64,000 bases of DNA, taken from NCBI RefSeq assembly GCF_900090295.1, contig NZ_LT607753.1:1426001-1490000 (forward strand). Reading direction: 5' to 3'. The stretch comes from Micromonospora coxensis. GTDB taxonomy: Bacteria > Actinomycetota > Actinomycetes > Mycobacteriales > Micromonosporaceae. The position numbers and the translations under genes were made by a program. Positions within the stretch are counted from its first letter, which is position 1. Every line of letters starts with the position of its first letter. The notes under the pieces are model-generated. The model had not been told where the DNA came from and made no database searches. It saw nothing but the letters and a program-made list of their open reading frames with translations. Shown here piece after piece: positions 1 through 8,477 of this stretch.

Positions 1-141
1 GATCCCGGACGGGCGGCGCGGGACGCACCGGCGCCCCGGCTCCTGGCCACCACCCGTCCTCTCGGACCGATCGTGGCAGGCGCCGGGGCGCGGGATGAGC
101 GTTTCTCGCGTTTGCCGTCGCGGGGCGGCGTGACGCCGGGG

Positions 142-1257
142 TCAGCCCCGTTCGCGCTGGTCGGCCGGGTCGTTCAGCAGGCTCGCCGGGGAGACGGGCT
201 CCGGGGCGGGCAGCCCCTGCGGGGTCTTCCCGCCGGTGGCCTGCGCCTCGGCGACGCGTACCTCGTCGTGGATCTGCTGGGCGGCGGTGGCCGCTGCCCG
301 CGCCGCCTCCGCGGCCTCGCGCTCGACCTCGCTCGCGGTGTCGGACGCCTCCGGCGTCGGCTCGTCGCCGACCATCCGGCTCAGCCCGCCCAGCGCGCCA
401 CCCATGCCCTCCAGGGCCTTGGTCAGCTCGGCCGGGACGATCCAGACCTTGTTGGCCGAGCCGTTGGCGATCTGCGGCAGCGCCTGGAGGTACTGGTAGG
501 CGAGCACCTTCTGGCTCGGGTTGGCCTGGTGGATGGCGTCGAACACGGTCCGGATGGCCTTGGCCTGGCCTTCGGCCTGCAGGATCCGGGCCTGCCGGTC
601 ACCGTCGGCGCGCAGCACCGCCGCCTGCTTCTCACCCTCGGCGGTGAGGATCTGCGACTGCTTGTGCCCCTCGGCGTTGAGGATGGCCGCGCGCCGGTCC
701 CGCTCGGCGCGCATCTGCTTCTCCATCGAGTCGCGGATGCTCGGCGGCGGCTCGATCGCCTTGATCTCCACCCGGGTCACCTTGATGCCCCACCGGCCGG
801 TGGTCTCGTCCAGCACCCCGGACAGGTGCCGGTTGATCTCCTCGCGGCTGGTCAGCGCCCGCTCCAGGTCCAGCGAACCGATCACGTTGCGCAGGGTGGT
901 GACGGTGAGCTGCTCGATCGCCTGGATGAAGTTGGCGATCTCGTAGGTCGCCCGCACCGAGTCGACCACCTTGTAGTAGAGGACCGTGTCGATGGAGACG
1001 ACCAGGTTGTCCGAGGTGATCACCGGCTGCGGCGGGAAGCTGACCACCTGCTCGCGCATGTCGACCTTGGTCCGCACCGCGTCGATGAACGGGACCAGCA
1101 GGTTCAGGCCCGGGTTCAACGTCCGCTTGTACTTGCCGAGGCGCTCGACGACGTCCTGCCGCTGCTGCGGCACGATCCGCACCGCCTTGATCAGGGTCAC
1201 CACGACGATCACCGCCACGGCGATCAACAGGACCGCTGCAAATTCCATACTGCTCAC
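142..1257 (-). CDS. SPFH/Band 7 (stomatin-like) membrane protein
   Basis: 371-residue SPFH (stomatin/prohibitin, QmcA-type) scaffold protein. An N-terminal hydrophobic segment (residues about 5-22) anchors it; the Band 7 core follows (VPQQRQDVVERLGKY, then NPGLNLLVPFID and MREQVVSFPPQPVIT), and then a long Ala/Glu/Arg coiled-coil (about 195-250) with AEGEKQA-type repeats typical of oligomerising SPFH proteins. The last 70 residues are acidic, Ala/Pro-rich and probably disordered. The GTG start overlaps the stop of the upstream NfeD gene (GTGA), so the two are translationally coupled; an ATG three codons inside is an alternative start. SPFH+NfeD pairs are a known partnership in membrane microdomain organisation. 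The precise role here is not visible. Confidence 0.93.
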   Translation of the reverse strand: MSSMEFAAVLLIAVAVIVVVTLIKAVRIVPQQRQDVVERLGKYKRTLNPGLNLLVPFIDAVRTKVDMREQVVSFPPQPVITSDNLVVSIDTVLYYKVVDSVRATYEIANFIQAIEQLTVTTLRNVIGSLDLERALTSREEINRHLSGVLDETTGRWGIKVTRVEIKAIEPPPSIRDSMEKQMRAERDRRAAILNAEGHKQSQILTAEGEKQAAVLRADGDRQARILQAEGQAKAIRTVFDAIHQANPSQKVLAYQYLQALPQIANGSANKVWIVPAELTKALEGMGGALGGLSRMVGDEPTPEASDTASEVEREAAEAARAAATAAQQIHDEVRVAEAQATGGKTPQGLPAPEPVSPASLLNDPADQRERG

Positions 1258-1727
1258 CTTTTCGCTTCCGGCAGCTCACCGGGGGAGGAAATGTCGTCCT
1301 GCCACACCAGGGCGGTGGCGCCCCGCACCTTGATCACCTGCACCCGCTCACCGGGTTCGAAGGACTGCGTCGCGTCGTACGCCCGCGCCGTCCACAACTC
1401 GCCGTCGATCTTGACCAGACCGTGGTCCGTGTCCACCCGCTCCAGCACCAGGGCGGTGGTACCCTCCAGCGCCTCCACCCCGAACGGCTGCTCACCGGTC
1501 TCCAGTGTGCCGCGCGCGTGCCGCTTGATCACCGGCCGCGCCAGCAGCACCGACAGCGCCGACACCACGGCGAAGACCACCGCCTGCACCGGGACCGGAG
1601 CACCCAGGGCGGCGGCGCCCGCGGCCGCGAACGCGCCGGCCGCGAACATCATCAGGAAGAGGGTCGTCGTGAAGATCTCGGCGACACCCAGCAGCACTCC
1701 CAGCACGATCCACACCACGGCGTCCAC
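1254..1727 (-). CDS. NfeD family membrane protein
   Basis: 157-residue NfeD-like protein lacking the ClpP-type protease domain (short NfeD1b class). Two or three hydrophobic segments lie in the first 75 residues (VVWIVLGVLLGVAEIF; FLMMFAAGAFAAAGAAAL; VVFAVVSALSVLLA). A soluble OB-fold domain follows, with the typical GTTALVLERVDTDHGLVKIDGELWTA pattern split around residues 90-115 and GERVQVIKVRGATALV near 130-145. Starts at GTG; its stop overlaps the start of the SPFH gene. It probably assists or anchors the SPFH partner. The 88-bp divergent space to the next gene would hold the promoter. Confidence 0.9.
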   Translation of the reverse strand: MDAVVWIVLGVLLGVAEIFTTTLFLMMFAAGAFAAAGAAALGAPVPVQAVVFAVVSALSVLLARPVIKRHARGTLETGEQPFGVEALEGTTALVLERVDTDHGLVKIDGELWTARAYDATQSFEPGERVQVIKVRGATALVWQDDISSPGELPEAKR

Positions 1728-1815
1728 CCTTCGATCGTGACACGCCCGCGCACCTCCCGACGACCCCCATGATCAGTAAGCTCGACGGCAGCCGCGCCGA
1801 CCCGGGGAGACCGCC

Positions 1816-3129
1816 GTGACCCTGCTGCCCGAGACCGTCCGCCAGCTCGACACGCTCGTCGCCCGGGCCCAGTCCACCGGCCGGGCCCCGTCGCTGGGGC
1901 TCGGGGTGGTGCGCGACGGGACGCTGGTCCACCTCGCCGCCGCCGGCGAGCACCCCCGCCCCGACGCCGATCTCCAGTACCGCCTCGGGTCGATCAGCAA
2001 GACCATGACCGCGACCCTGGTCCTGCAGGAGCGCGACGCCGGCCGGCTGCGCCTCGACGACCCGGTGGAGCAGCACCTGCCCGGCACGCCGGTCGGCGCG
2101 CTCACCCTGCGTCAGCTGCTCGGGCACGTCGGCGGCCTGCAACGCGAGCCGGACGGGCAGTGGTGGGAGCGGGTCGAGGGCGTCGACCTGGCCACCCTCC
2201 TCGGCGGGCTCAGCCCCGACAAGATCGCGTACCCGCCGCTGCGCGGCTACCACTACTCCAACCTGGCGTACGGGCTGCTCGGCGGGGTGCTGGAACGGCT
2301 CACCGGCACGCCCTGGGCGCAGCTGCTGCGCGAACGCATCCTGACGCCGCTGGGCATGCGCCGCACCAGCTACCACGCCACCGAGCCGTACGCCCGGGGC
2401 TACGTGGTCCACCCGTGGCACGACACGCTGCGGGAGGAGCCGCGCACCGACACCGGGGCGATGGCGCCGGCCGGGCAGCTCTGGTCCACCGTCGCCGACC
2501 TCGGGCGCTGGGCGGCGTTCCTGGCCGACCCCGACCCGGAAGTGCTCGCGCCGCAGACGCTGACGGAGATGTGCGCGCCGGTGGTGATCAGCGACCTCGA
2601 CTCGTGGACCGGCGGGCACGGCCTCGGGCTGGAGCTCTACCGGGAGGGCGAGCGGGTGTACGTCGGCCACGGCGGCTCGATGCCCGGCTACGTCGCCGCC
2701 CTGGCGGTGCACCGCCCCACCCGGACCGCGGTGGTGGGCTTCGCCAACGCGTACGGGATGCGCTCCGGGCACATCGGTGGGCTCGCCCGGCAGCTGCTCA
2801 CCCTGGTGCTGGACGCCGAGCCCGCCCCGGTGACGCCGTGGCGGCCGGCACTCGCCCCGCCCGCCGCCGAGCTGACCGAACTGACCGGCCGCTGGTGGTG
2901 GATGGGCATCGAGTTCGAGGTCCGGGTCGACGCCGCCGGCGAACTGTGGGCCGGCCCGCCCGGCGAGCCGACGCTGCGCTTCACCCCGGAGGGCCCGGAC
3001 CGGTGGCGGGGTCGCTCCGGCGGCCAGGACGGCGAGATCCTCACCGTCGTACGCGACCCGGCGGGGCGGGCGGTCGCCCTCGACATCGCCACCTTCGTCC
3101 TCACCCGGACCCCGGAGCAGGAGCCCTGA
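1816..3129 (+). CDS. Serine hydrolase, beta-lactamase/class C family
   Basis: 437-residue serine hydrolase of the beta-lactamase/penicillin-binding-protein fold (Pfam Beta-lactamase). The SxxK nucleophile motif is SISK at residues 59-62 (GSISKTMTATLV). The YxN motif is YSN in YHYSNLAYGLLGG near residue 145, and the third motif is HGGS (GHGGSMPGYVA) in place of KTG, as in esterases and D-aminopeptidases of this group. The last 100 residues form a beta-rich C-terminal domain (LTGRWWWMGIEFEVRV). No signal peptide is visible, so it is probably cytosolic. GTG start at 1816. Substrate unknown: esterase or peptidase activity is more likely than beta-lactam hydrolysis. Confidence 0.9.
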   Translation: MTLLPETVRQLDTLVARAQSTGRAPSLGLGVVRDGTLVHLAAAGEHPRPDADLQYRLGSISKTMTATLVLQERDAGRLRLDDPVEQHLPGTPVGALTLRQLLGHVGGLQREPDGQWWERVEGVDLATLLGGLSPDKIAYPPLRGYHYSNLAYGLLGGVLERLTGTPWAQLLRERILTPLGMRRTSYHATEPYARGYVVHPWHDTLREEPRTDTGAMAPAGQLWSTVADLGRWAAFLADPDPEVLAPQTLTEMCAPVVISDLDSWTGGHGLGLELYREGERVYVGHGGSMPGYVAALAVHRPTRTAVVGFANAYGMRSGHIGGLARQLLTLVLDAEPAPVTPWRPALAPPAAELTELTGRWWWMGIEFEVRVDAAGELWAGPPGEPTLRFTPEGPDRWRGRSGGQDGEILTVVRDPAGRAVALDIATFVLTRTPEQEP

Positions 3130-3234
3130 CCGGCGGCGGCCGACGGCCGCCCCGACCGCGCCGCGCCCGTCGTGCGCGGACCGGCCGGCCGACGGGGGTC
3201 GAGCGCGCGCTCGGGCCGGCGCGAGGACGAACCC

Positions 3235-4047
3235 TCAGGCCGGCTCGGTGACGAAGTCGATGAGGCGCTCCATCGCGTTGATCAGCGGGGTCTCCACGTC
3301 GGCGAAACTGTCCACCCGGGACAGGATGTGCCGCCACATGTCGGCCGGCTCGGCCACCCCGAGCGCGGCGCAGACGCCCTCCTTCCACGGCCGTCCCGGC
3401 GGCACCACCGGCCACGCCGCGATGCCGAGCGCCCTCGGCTTCACCGCCTGCCAGACGTCCACGTACGGGTGGCCGGTGACCAGCACGTGCGGGGAGGTGA
3501 CCCGCGCGACGATCCGGCTCTCCTTGGAGCCGGGCACGAGGTGGTCGACGAGCACGCCGAGGCGCCGCCCCGGGCCGGGGGCGAAGGCGCGCACCTCGGC
3601 GTCGAGCGCGTCGATGCCGTCCAACGGCTCCACCACCACGCCCTCGATGCGCAGGTCGTCGCCCCAGATCCGCTCGACCAGGGCGGCGTCGTGCACGCCC
3701 TCCACCCAGATCCGGCTGGCCTTGGCCACCTGCGCCCGGACGTCGTCGACGGCGATCGAGCCGGACGCGGTGCGCCTGCGGGCCGCCGGCACCGCCGCGC
3801 GCGTCGGCCGGCGCAGCGTCACCGGCCGGCCGTCGAGCAGGAACGCGGCGGGCAGCAGCGGGAAGTTGCGCCGTCGGCCGTGCCGGTCCTCCAGCACCAC
3901 CGCGCCGGACTCGAAACCGACCACCGCGCCGCAGAAACCGGAGTCGGCGTCCTCGACCACGAGGTCGGGTTCGGCGTCCACCTCGGGGGTGACCTTCCGT
4001 CGCCGCCAGTCGCCCGCCAGCACGTCCCCGTCGTATCGCCCCGCCAT
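3235..4047 (-). CDS. DUF3097 family protein
   Basis: 270-residue conserved actinobacterial protein of the DUF3097 family. It begins MAGRYDGDVLAGDWRRRK; an upstream in-frame extension is Arg-rich and looks like non-coding read-through, so the ATG at 4047 is chosen. The N-terminal half is a small beta-barrel-like region (VVGFESGAVVLEDRHGRRR). The C-terminal half has a Toprim-like flavour: WVEGVHDAALVERIWGDDLR, then GVLVDHLVPGSKESRI and a HPYVDVWQAVKP segment. Toprim similarity would suggest nucleic-acid work, but this is inference. It is convergent with the serine hydrolase gene. Confidence 0.85.
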   Translation of the reverse strand: MAGRYDGDVLAGDWRRRKVTPEVDAEPDLVVEDADSGFCGAVVGFESGAVVLEDRHGRRRNFPLLPAAFLLDGRPVTLRRPTRAAVPAARRRTASGSIAVDDVRAQVAKASRIWVEGVHDAALVERIWGDDLRIEGVVVEPLDGIDALDAEVRAFAPGPGRRLGVLVDHLVPGSKESRIVARVTSPHVLVTGHPYVDVWQAVKPRALGIAAWPVVPPGRPWKEGVCAALGVAEPADMWRHILSRVDSFADVETPLINAMERLIDFVTEPA

Positions 4048-4239
4048 GTGGATCACGCTAACCGGACGGCCGGCACGCCGCCCGACGACGCGCCGCCGGA
4101 CCCGCCGGCCCGGGTCGGCGTGGCGGGTGGGCGAGGCCCGGCGATCCACGCCGAGCCGTCCGGGAAGGGGCGAAGCGGGCAGTTCGGGTCAGGCCACGCC
4201 ACCGGAGCGGCAGTCGAGACAGGGCGCGCGGAAACCACG

Positions 4240-4251
4240 TACCCTTTCGGC
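4240..4251 (+). promoter_or_regulatory. -10 box of a leaderless promoter
   Basis: TACCCT at 4240-4245 followed by 6 nt and the ATG at 4252, with no Shine-Dalgarno sequence. The spacing places the transcription start at or next to the A of ATG, as in leaderless actinobacterial transcripts. No convincing -35 box was found. Confidence 0.5.
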
Positions 4252-5046
4252 ATGTCCCTCCCCGCAACGGGCGCGGCCACGCTGGCCCCGCGCCGGTCGA
4301 GCCGGTTCGTTGCCTGGGTGCGCGCCTGGCGCGCCGGCCTGGTGCCCTTCGACGAGGTCGCCGAGGAGATCGCCGGCGACGAGGAGCACCTGGTGGCCGA
4401 CGCCCCCGGCACCTGGACCGACGTGCCGCTGGGGCAGGCGCTGCCCAGCCTCGCCAAGCTCTCCCCGGACGAGATCCGCCTGGTGCTGCCCGCGCCGGGC
4501 GACCCGCGCGGGCTGCCCGGCCCCGGTGACTTCACCGGCGCGGCGCTGCTGGCCGGGGAGGCGGTCGTCGCCGGGCCGCTGGGGCTGATCCCGCAGGTGC
4601 GCACGCACACCTCCGGCTCGGGGATGACCTGGGAGACGGTGCTGTGGCGGGTCTACCCGCTGCCGGCGGACGCGCCGAAGGCGTCGCCGTTCTCCCCCGG
4701 GGCCGCCGAGGCGGAGGCCGAGCTGGCCGCCGCGCTCGCGGAGTCCACCGCCGCGCTGACCCGGCTCGACGTGGCCCAGTGGCGGCCCGAGCTGGCCGGC
4801 GCGCTGGCCGCGCTGCGCCGCCCGGACGGCACCACCGACCTGCCACCCGGCTTCGACCCGCGCGCCCGGCGACTCTTCGCCCGGGCCGCCGTGCTGGACC
4901 GGGTCCTCGCCCTGGCCGGCGAGAGCGCCCCGGGCGGGGCGATCAACAACTACGAGGCCCAGCAGCGCGACGCGGCGCTGCGCCCGCTCACCACCGCCTG
5001 CCGGCAGGCGCTGGTCGCCGCCTGCAACGCCCCGCTGCGTCCGTAG
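4252..5046 (+). CDS. Conserved hypothetical protein
   Basis: 264 residues, no family recognised. Begins MSLPATGAATLAPRRSSRF and is acidic, Ala/Leu-rich and soluble, with no signal peptide or membrane segment. Two segments look conserved in style: FVAWVRAWRAGLVPFDEVAEEI near residues 20-40 (an amphipathic start) and GLIPQVRTHTSGSGMTWETVLWRVYPL near 100-125. The C-terminal half is mostly helical (EAEAELAAALAESTAAL). Start chosen because TACCCT sits 6 nt upstream and the reading frame before it is Arg/Pro-rich shadow sequence. The gene is monocistronic and convergent with the TetR gene. Function unknown. Confidence 0.8.
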   Translation: MSLPATGAATLAPRRSSRFVAWVRAWRAGLVPFDEVAEEIAGDEEHLVADAPGTWTDVPLGQALPSLAKLSPDEIRLVLPAPGDPRGLPGPGDFTGAALLAGEAVVAGPLGLIPQVRTHTSGSGMTWETVLWRVYPLPADAPKASPFSPGAAEAEAELAAALAESTAALTRLDVAQWRPELAGALAALRRPDGTTDLPPGFDPRARRLFARAAVLDRVLALAGESAPGGAINNYEAQQRDAALRPLTTACRQALVAACNAPLRP

Positions 5047-5091
5047 GCCCCGCCCCCCACCCGCACACCCCGAGGCGCCCGGCGGACAGCT

Positions 5092-5697
5092 CTACGCGCC
5101 GTACGCGGCGAGGAAGACCCGCACGGCCTCGTCGGCCCAGCGGTCCAGCTCCGTCGGCGGGAACGTGTCGCGGACGGCGAACATCGCCTCGTTGAGCGGA
5201 ATCGACAGGATCAGGTAGTTGAGGTGCTGCGCGGCGAGCAGCGGGTCGGGCGCGCGCAGCAGCCCCCGCTCCGCCAGTCGCGTGATGACGGCCGCGAGAG
5301 TGGCGTGGCCGCGCTCCGGGGCGGCCCGGTGCCAGCCGCGGGCCAGGTCGGGAAAGCGGCCGGCCTCGCCGATGAGCATCCGGCGCAACTGGACGAGGTG
5401 CGGACGGGTCACCGTGGCGATGTGTTCCCGGGCGAAGGCGCGCAGGTCGCGGGGCAGGTCGTCGGATTCGGCCAGCGCGTCGACCAGCGCCGATCCGGCC
5501 CGCTCGGCGTCGGCGACGGCGGACGCGAAGACCGCCTCGAACAGGGCACGCTTGTCGGCGAAGTGCGCGTACACGGTGACCTTGGACGCGCCGGCTCGCT
5601 CGGCGACGCGGTCCATCCCGGCGCCGCGGAATCCGTGCTCCAGGAACTCCGCGAGCGCGGCGTCGAGGATCGCCCGCCGCTTGAGGTCCTTCCGCAT
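5092..5697 (-). CDS. TetR/AcrR family transcriptional regulator
   Basis: 201-residue TetR-type repressor. The N-terminal helix-turn-helix is clear (residues about 8-55: RRAILDAALAEFLEHGFRG, then MDRVAERAGASKVTVYAHF and DKRALFEAVF). The C-terminal ligand/dimer domain is all-helical with LNYLILSIPLNEAMFAV, resembling AefR-type C domains. It is divergent from an alpha/beta hydrolase, and only 28 bp separate the two start codons; that gap is nearly filled by one palindrome. It therefore probably represses itself and the hydrolase and responds to the hydrolase substrate or a related compound. The ligand is unknown. Confidence 0.92.
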   Translation of the reverse strand: MRKDLKRRAILDAALAEFLEHGFRGAGMDRVAERAGASKVTVYAHFADKRALFEAVFASAVADAERAGSALVDALAESDDLPRDLRAFAREHIATVTRPHLVQLRRMLIGEAGRFPDLARGWHRAAPERGHATLAAVITRLAERGLLRAPDPLLAAQHLNYLILSIPLNEAMFAVRDTFPPTELDRWADEAVRVFLAAYGA

Positions 5698-5701
5698 GCT
5701 G

Positions 5702-5725
5702 GAACTGTACTGTACCGTTCAGTTC
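5702..5725. promoter_or_regulatory. Palindromic TetR operator between divergent starts
   Basis: Inverted repeat with outer arms GAACTG (5702-5707) and CAGTTC (5720-5725) and an inner GTAC-rich core (TGTACTGTACCG). It touches the ATG of the hydrolase gene on its right and lies 4 bp from the ATG of the tetR gene on its left, so a bound dimer would block both transcription starts. Binding by the adjacent TetR protein is inferred from position. Confidence 0.65.
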
Positions 5726-6484
5726 ATGGGGACGGTGACCTCGCGGGACGGCACCCGCATCGCGTACGAGAGCGCCGGCTCCGGGCCGCCGGTGATCCTC
5801 GTCGACGCCGCCGGCCACTACCGGGCCAACAGCCCGCTCGGCGAGTTGGCGGACCTGCTCGCCGCCGAGTTCACCGTGCACCGGTACGACCGCCGGGGGC
5901 GCGGTGACAGCACCGACACCCCGCCGTACGCGCCGGAACGCGAGGTGGAGGACCTCGCCGCGCTGATCGCCACGGTAGGGGGCCCCGCCTCGCTGTACGG
6001 GTACTCGTCCGGCTGCCTGGTCGCGCTGCACGCGGCGGCCGCCGGTCTCGACGTCCACCGGTTGGCCCTGCTGGAGCCCGCGCTCGACCCGACGGAGGGC
6101 TCGGCCGCGCAGCGGGCGTTCACGACGAAGCTGCGCGAGCTGTCCGGCGCGGACGCGGTCACCTTCTTCCTGACGTCCGTCGGAGTGCCGCCGGAGATGC
6201 TGGCCGGCATGCGCGGTTCGCCGCACTGGACGGCGATGGTGTCGGTGGCGCACACCCTGGCGTACGACAGCAGCCTCAGCGAGGCCACCACCGCCGGCCT
6301 GCTGGCCCGGGTCACGACACCGGCGCTGATCCTCGGCAGCGCCGGCAGCAGCGACGACCTCGCCGGCATGGCCGCCACCGCGGCGGCGCTGCTGCCGAAC
6401 GCGGTGCACCGCACCCTGCCCGGCGAATGGCACCAGGTGCCGGCCTCGACCCTCGCGCCGATGGTGGCCGACTTCCTCCGCTGA
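5726..6484 (+). CDS. Alpha/beta fold hydrolase
   Basis: 252-residue alpha/beta hydrolase. Begins MGTVTSRDGTRIAYESAGSG, the usual first strand pair. The oxyanion segment is unusual (VDAAGHYRANS in place of HGxxxS). The nucleophile elbow is GYSSG (Ser near residue 96) and the C-terminal His lies in PGEWHQVPAS near residue 235. The acid is probably in the ALILGSAGSSDDL stretch. Start is fixed by the palindrome immediately upstream and the divergent tetR gene. It is likely induced by a small substrate through that repressor. Enzyme specificity (esterase, lactonase or other) cannot be read from the sequence. Confidence 0.9.
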   Translation: MGTVTSRDGTRIAYESAGSGPPVILVDAAGHYRANSPLGELADLLAAEFTVHRYDRRGRGDSTDTPPYAPEREVEDLAALIATVGGPASLYGYSSGCLVALHAAAAGLDVHRLALLEPALDPTEGSAAQRAFTTKLRELSGADAVTFFLTSVGVPPEMLAGMRGSPHWTAMVSVAHTLAYDSSLSEATTAGLLARVTTPALILGSAGSSDDLAGMAATAAALLPNAVHRTLPGEWHQVPASTLAPMVADFLR

Positions 6485-6577
6485 CCCGGGTGCGGGCTGT
6501 CGGCGTACCGACGCGGCGGGCCGGGACCGGTGACGCCGCCGGCCGCGCGCGGCCGGCGGCCGCGGCGGTGGCCGGCG

Positions 6578-7357
6578 TCAGATCTCGTCGATCAGGTCGG
6601 CCACGGAGTCGACGATGCGCGAGGGACGGTACGGGTAGCGCTCCGCCTCCACCCGGGTGCTGATCCCGGTGAGCACCAGGATCGTCTCCAGCCCCGCCTC
6701 CAGCCCGCAGAGGATGTCGGTGTCCATCCGGTCACCGATCATCGCGGTGCTCTCCGAGTGCGCCTCGATGGTGTTGAGCGCCGACCGCATCATCATCGGG
6801 TTGGGCTTGCCGACGAAGTACGGCTCCACCCCGGTCGCCTTGGAGATCATCGCGGCCACCGAGCCGGCGGCCGGCAGCGCGCCCTCCACCGAGGGGCCGG
6901 TGACGTCCGGGTTGGTGCAGATGAACCGGGCCCCGTCGTTGATCAGCCGGACCGCCTTGGTGATCGCCTCGAAGCTGTAGGTGCGGGTCTCCCCCAGCAC
7001 CACGTAGTCCGGGGCGAAGTCGGTGAGCACGTAGCCGACCGCGTGCAGGGCCGTGGTCAGCCCGGCCTCGCCGATCACGTACGCCGTGCCGCCGGGCCGC
7101 TGGTCGGCCAGGAACTGCGCAGTGGCCAGCGCGGACGACCAGATCGCCTCCTCCGGCACGTCCAGCCCCATCCGCACCAGCCGGGCCTGGAGGTCGCGCG
7201 GGGTGTAGATGGAGTTGTTGGTCAGCACCAGGAACGGCTTGCCCGAGGCGCGCAGCCGTTTGACGAACTCCGGCGCGCCGGGGACGGGCTGGCCCTCGTG
7301 CACCAGCACGCCGTCCATGTCGGTGAGCCAGCTCTGCACCGGCTTGCGGTCCTGCAT
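6578..7357 (-). CDS. HAD-IIA family phosphatase (NagD-like)
   Basis: 259-residue haloacid dehalogenase hydrolase of subfamily IIA (NagD/AraL type). Motif I is DMDG (residues 13-16, nucleophile and acid Asp), motif II is TNN (LVLTNNSIY near residue 46), motif III Lys is in VGKPNP and motif IV is GDRMDTD (near residue 210). A C2-type cap lies between motifs II and III. It should dephosphorylate small phospho-metabolites such as sugar or nucleotide monophosphates. It is the last gene of the fabG-fabI-hemH run, 33 bp after the ferrochelatase stop, so probably co-transcribed. Confidence 0.9.
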   Translation of the reverse strand: MQDRKPVQSWLTDMDGVLVHEGQPVPGAPEFVKRLRASGKPFLVLTNNSIYTPRDLQARLVRMGLDVPEEAIWSSALATAQFLADQRPGGTAYVIGEAGLTTALHAVGYVLTDFAPDYVVLGETRTYSFEAITKAVRLINDGARFICTNPDVTGPSVEGALPAAGSVAAMISKATGVEPYFVGKPNPMMMRSALNTIEAHSESTAMIGDRMDTDILCGLEAGLETILVLTGISTRVEAERYPYRPSRIVDSVADLIDEI

Positions 7358-7390
7358 CGTGTCGTCCCAGGGGGTGTCGGGGTCGGTGGT

Positions 7391-8422
7391 TCAGGGACGC
7401 CGGGCGGCCGGCACGCAGCACGGCGTGGGGCAGGTGTCCCACATCGGCAGCTCGCCGAGGCGGCGGCGCAGCCGCTCCCCGCCGGGGGTGGTGCGCTCGG
7501 CCACCAGCTCCCGGACCATCGCCACGAAGCGCGGGTCGGTGCCGGGGGTGCCGGCCCGGGCGAAGTCCAGGCCGAGCTGCTTGGCCGTCTCCAGCGCCTC
7601 GGTGTCCAGGTCCCAGACCACCTCCAGGTGGTCGGAGACGAACCCGATCGGGGAGACCACCACGCCGGTCACGCCCTGCCCGGCGAGCGCGGTCAGGTGG
7701 TCGTTGACGTCCGGCTCCAGCCACGGCACCTGCGGCGGCCCGGAGCGGCTCTGCCACACCAGGTCGTACGGCAGCTCGGGCGCGGCGGCGGCGTGCACCA
7801 GCCGGGCCACCTCCGCCATCTGGGCGGTGTAGCGCCCGCCGGTGGGGCCGGCGGTGGCCGCCGCCGAGGTCGGCACGGAGTGGGCGGTGAAGACGATCCG
7901 GGTGGTGTCCCGCTTCGCCGGGTCGAGCTGGGCGAGGGCGGCCCTCACCGCGTCGGCGTGCGGCTCGATGAAGCCGGGGTGGTCCCAGAACTGGCGCAGC
8001 TTCTCGATCACCGGGGCGTCCGGGCCGACCGCCGCCCGGGCGGCGGCGATGTCCTCCTGGTACTGCCGGCAGGACGAGTAGCCGCCGTACGCGCTGGTGA
8101 CGAAGGCCAGGGCCCGCTTCACCCCGTCGTCGCGCATCTGCGTGACGGTGTCGGCGAGCATCGGGTCCCAGTTCCGGTTGCCCCAGTAGACCGGCAGGTC
8201 GACGCCGTGCGCGGCGAAGTCCTCCCGGATCGCGGCGAGCAGGTCCCGGCACTGCTGGTTGATCGGGGAGACCCCGCCGAAGTGCAGGTAGTGCTCGGCG
8301 ACCTCGGCTAGCCGCTCGGGCGGGACGCCCCGGCCCCGGGTCACGTTCTGCAGGAAGGGCATCACGTCCTCGGGCCGCTCCGGGCCGCCGAAGGAGACCA
8401 GCACCAACGCGTCGTACGCCAT
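7391..8422 (-). CDS. hemH: Ferrochelatase (coproporphyrin III type)
   Basis: 343-residue ferrochelatase inserting Fe(II) into the porphyrin. Actinobacteria use the coproporphyrin-dependent branch, so CpfC is the functional name. Start is the ATG giving MAYDALVLVSFGGPE, the family's standard N-terminus; an upstream in-frame Met adds a non-conserved tail. Landmarks: LVSFGGPE (8-15), the catalytic-His segment FTAHSVPTSAA, WQSRSGPPQVPW and the C-terminal region with clustered cysteines (MWDTCPTPCC). The tail cysteines plus the one in YSSCRQYQ match the [2Fe-2S] ligands of actinobacterial ferrochelatases. It follows fabI by 55 bp, the same fabG-inhA-hemH order as in Mycobacterium. Confidence 0.95.
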   Translation of the reverse strand: MAYDALVLVSFGGPERPEDVMPFLQNVTRGRGVPPERLAEVAEHYLHFGGVSPINQQCRDLLAAIREDFAAHGVDLPVYWGNRNWDPMLADTVTQMRDDGVKRALAFVTSAYGGYSSCRQYQEDIAAARAAVGPDAPVIEKLRQFWDHPGFIEPHADAVRAALAQLDPAKRDTTRIVFTAHSVPTSAAATAGPTGGRYTAQMAEVARLVHAAAAPELPYDLVWQSRSGPPQVPWLEPDVNDHLTALAGQGVTGVVVSPIGFVSDHLEVVWDLDTEALETAKQLGLDFARAGTPGTDPRFVAMVRELVAERTTPGGERLRRRLGELPMWDTCPTPCCVPAARRP

Positions 8423-8477
8423 GGCGCCATTCTCCCCCGACGGCCGTGCCGGCCCGGCGGCCACCCCTGCCGTCGGG

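Noticed and set aside
6530..8311. 593-codon open frame on the plus strand
   Set aside because: Antisense of the HAD and ferrochelatase genes; the aconitase-like His/Arg/Gly composition is typical of shadow frames.
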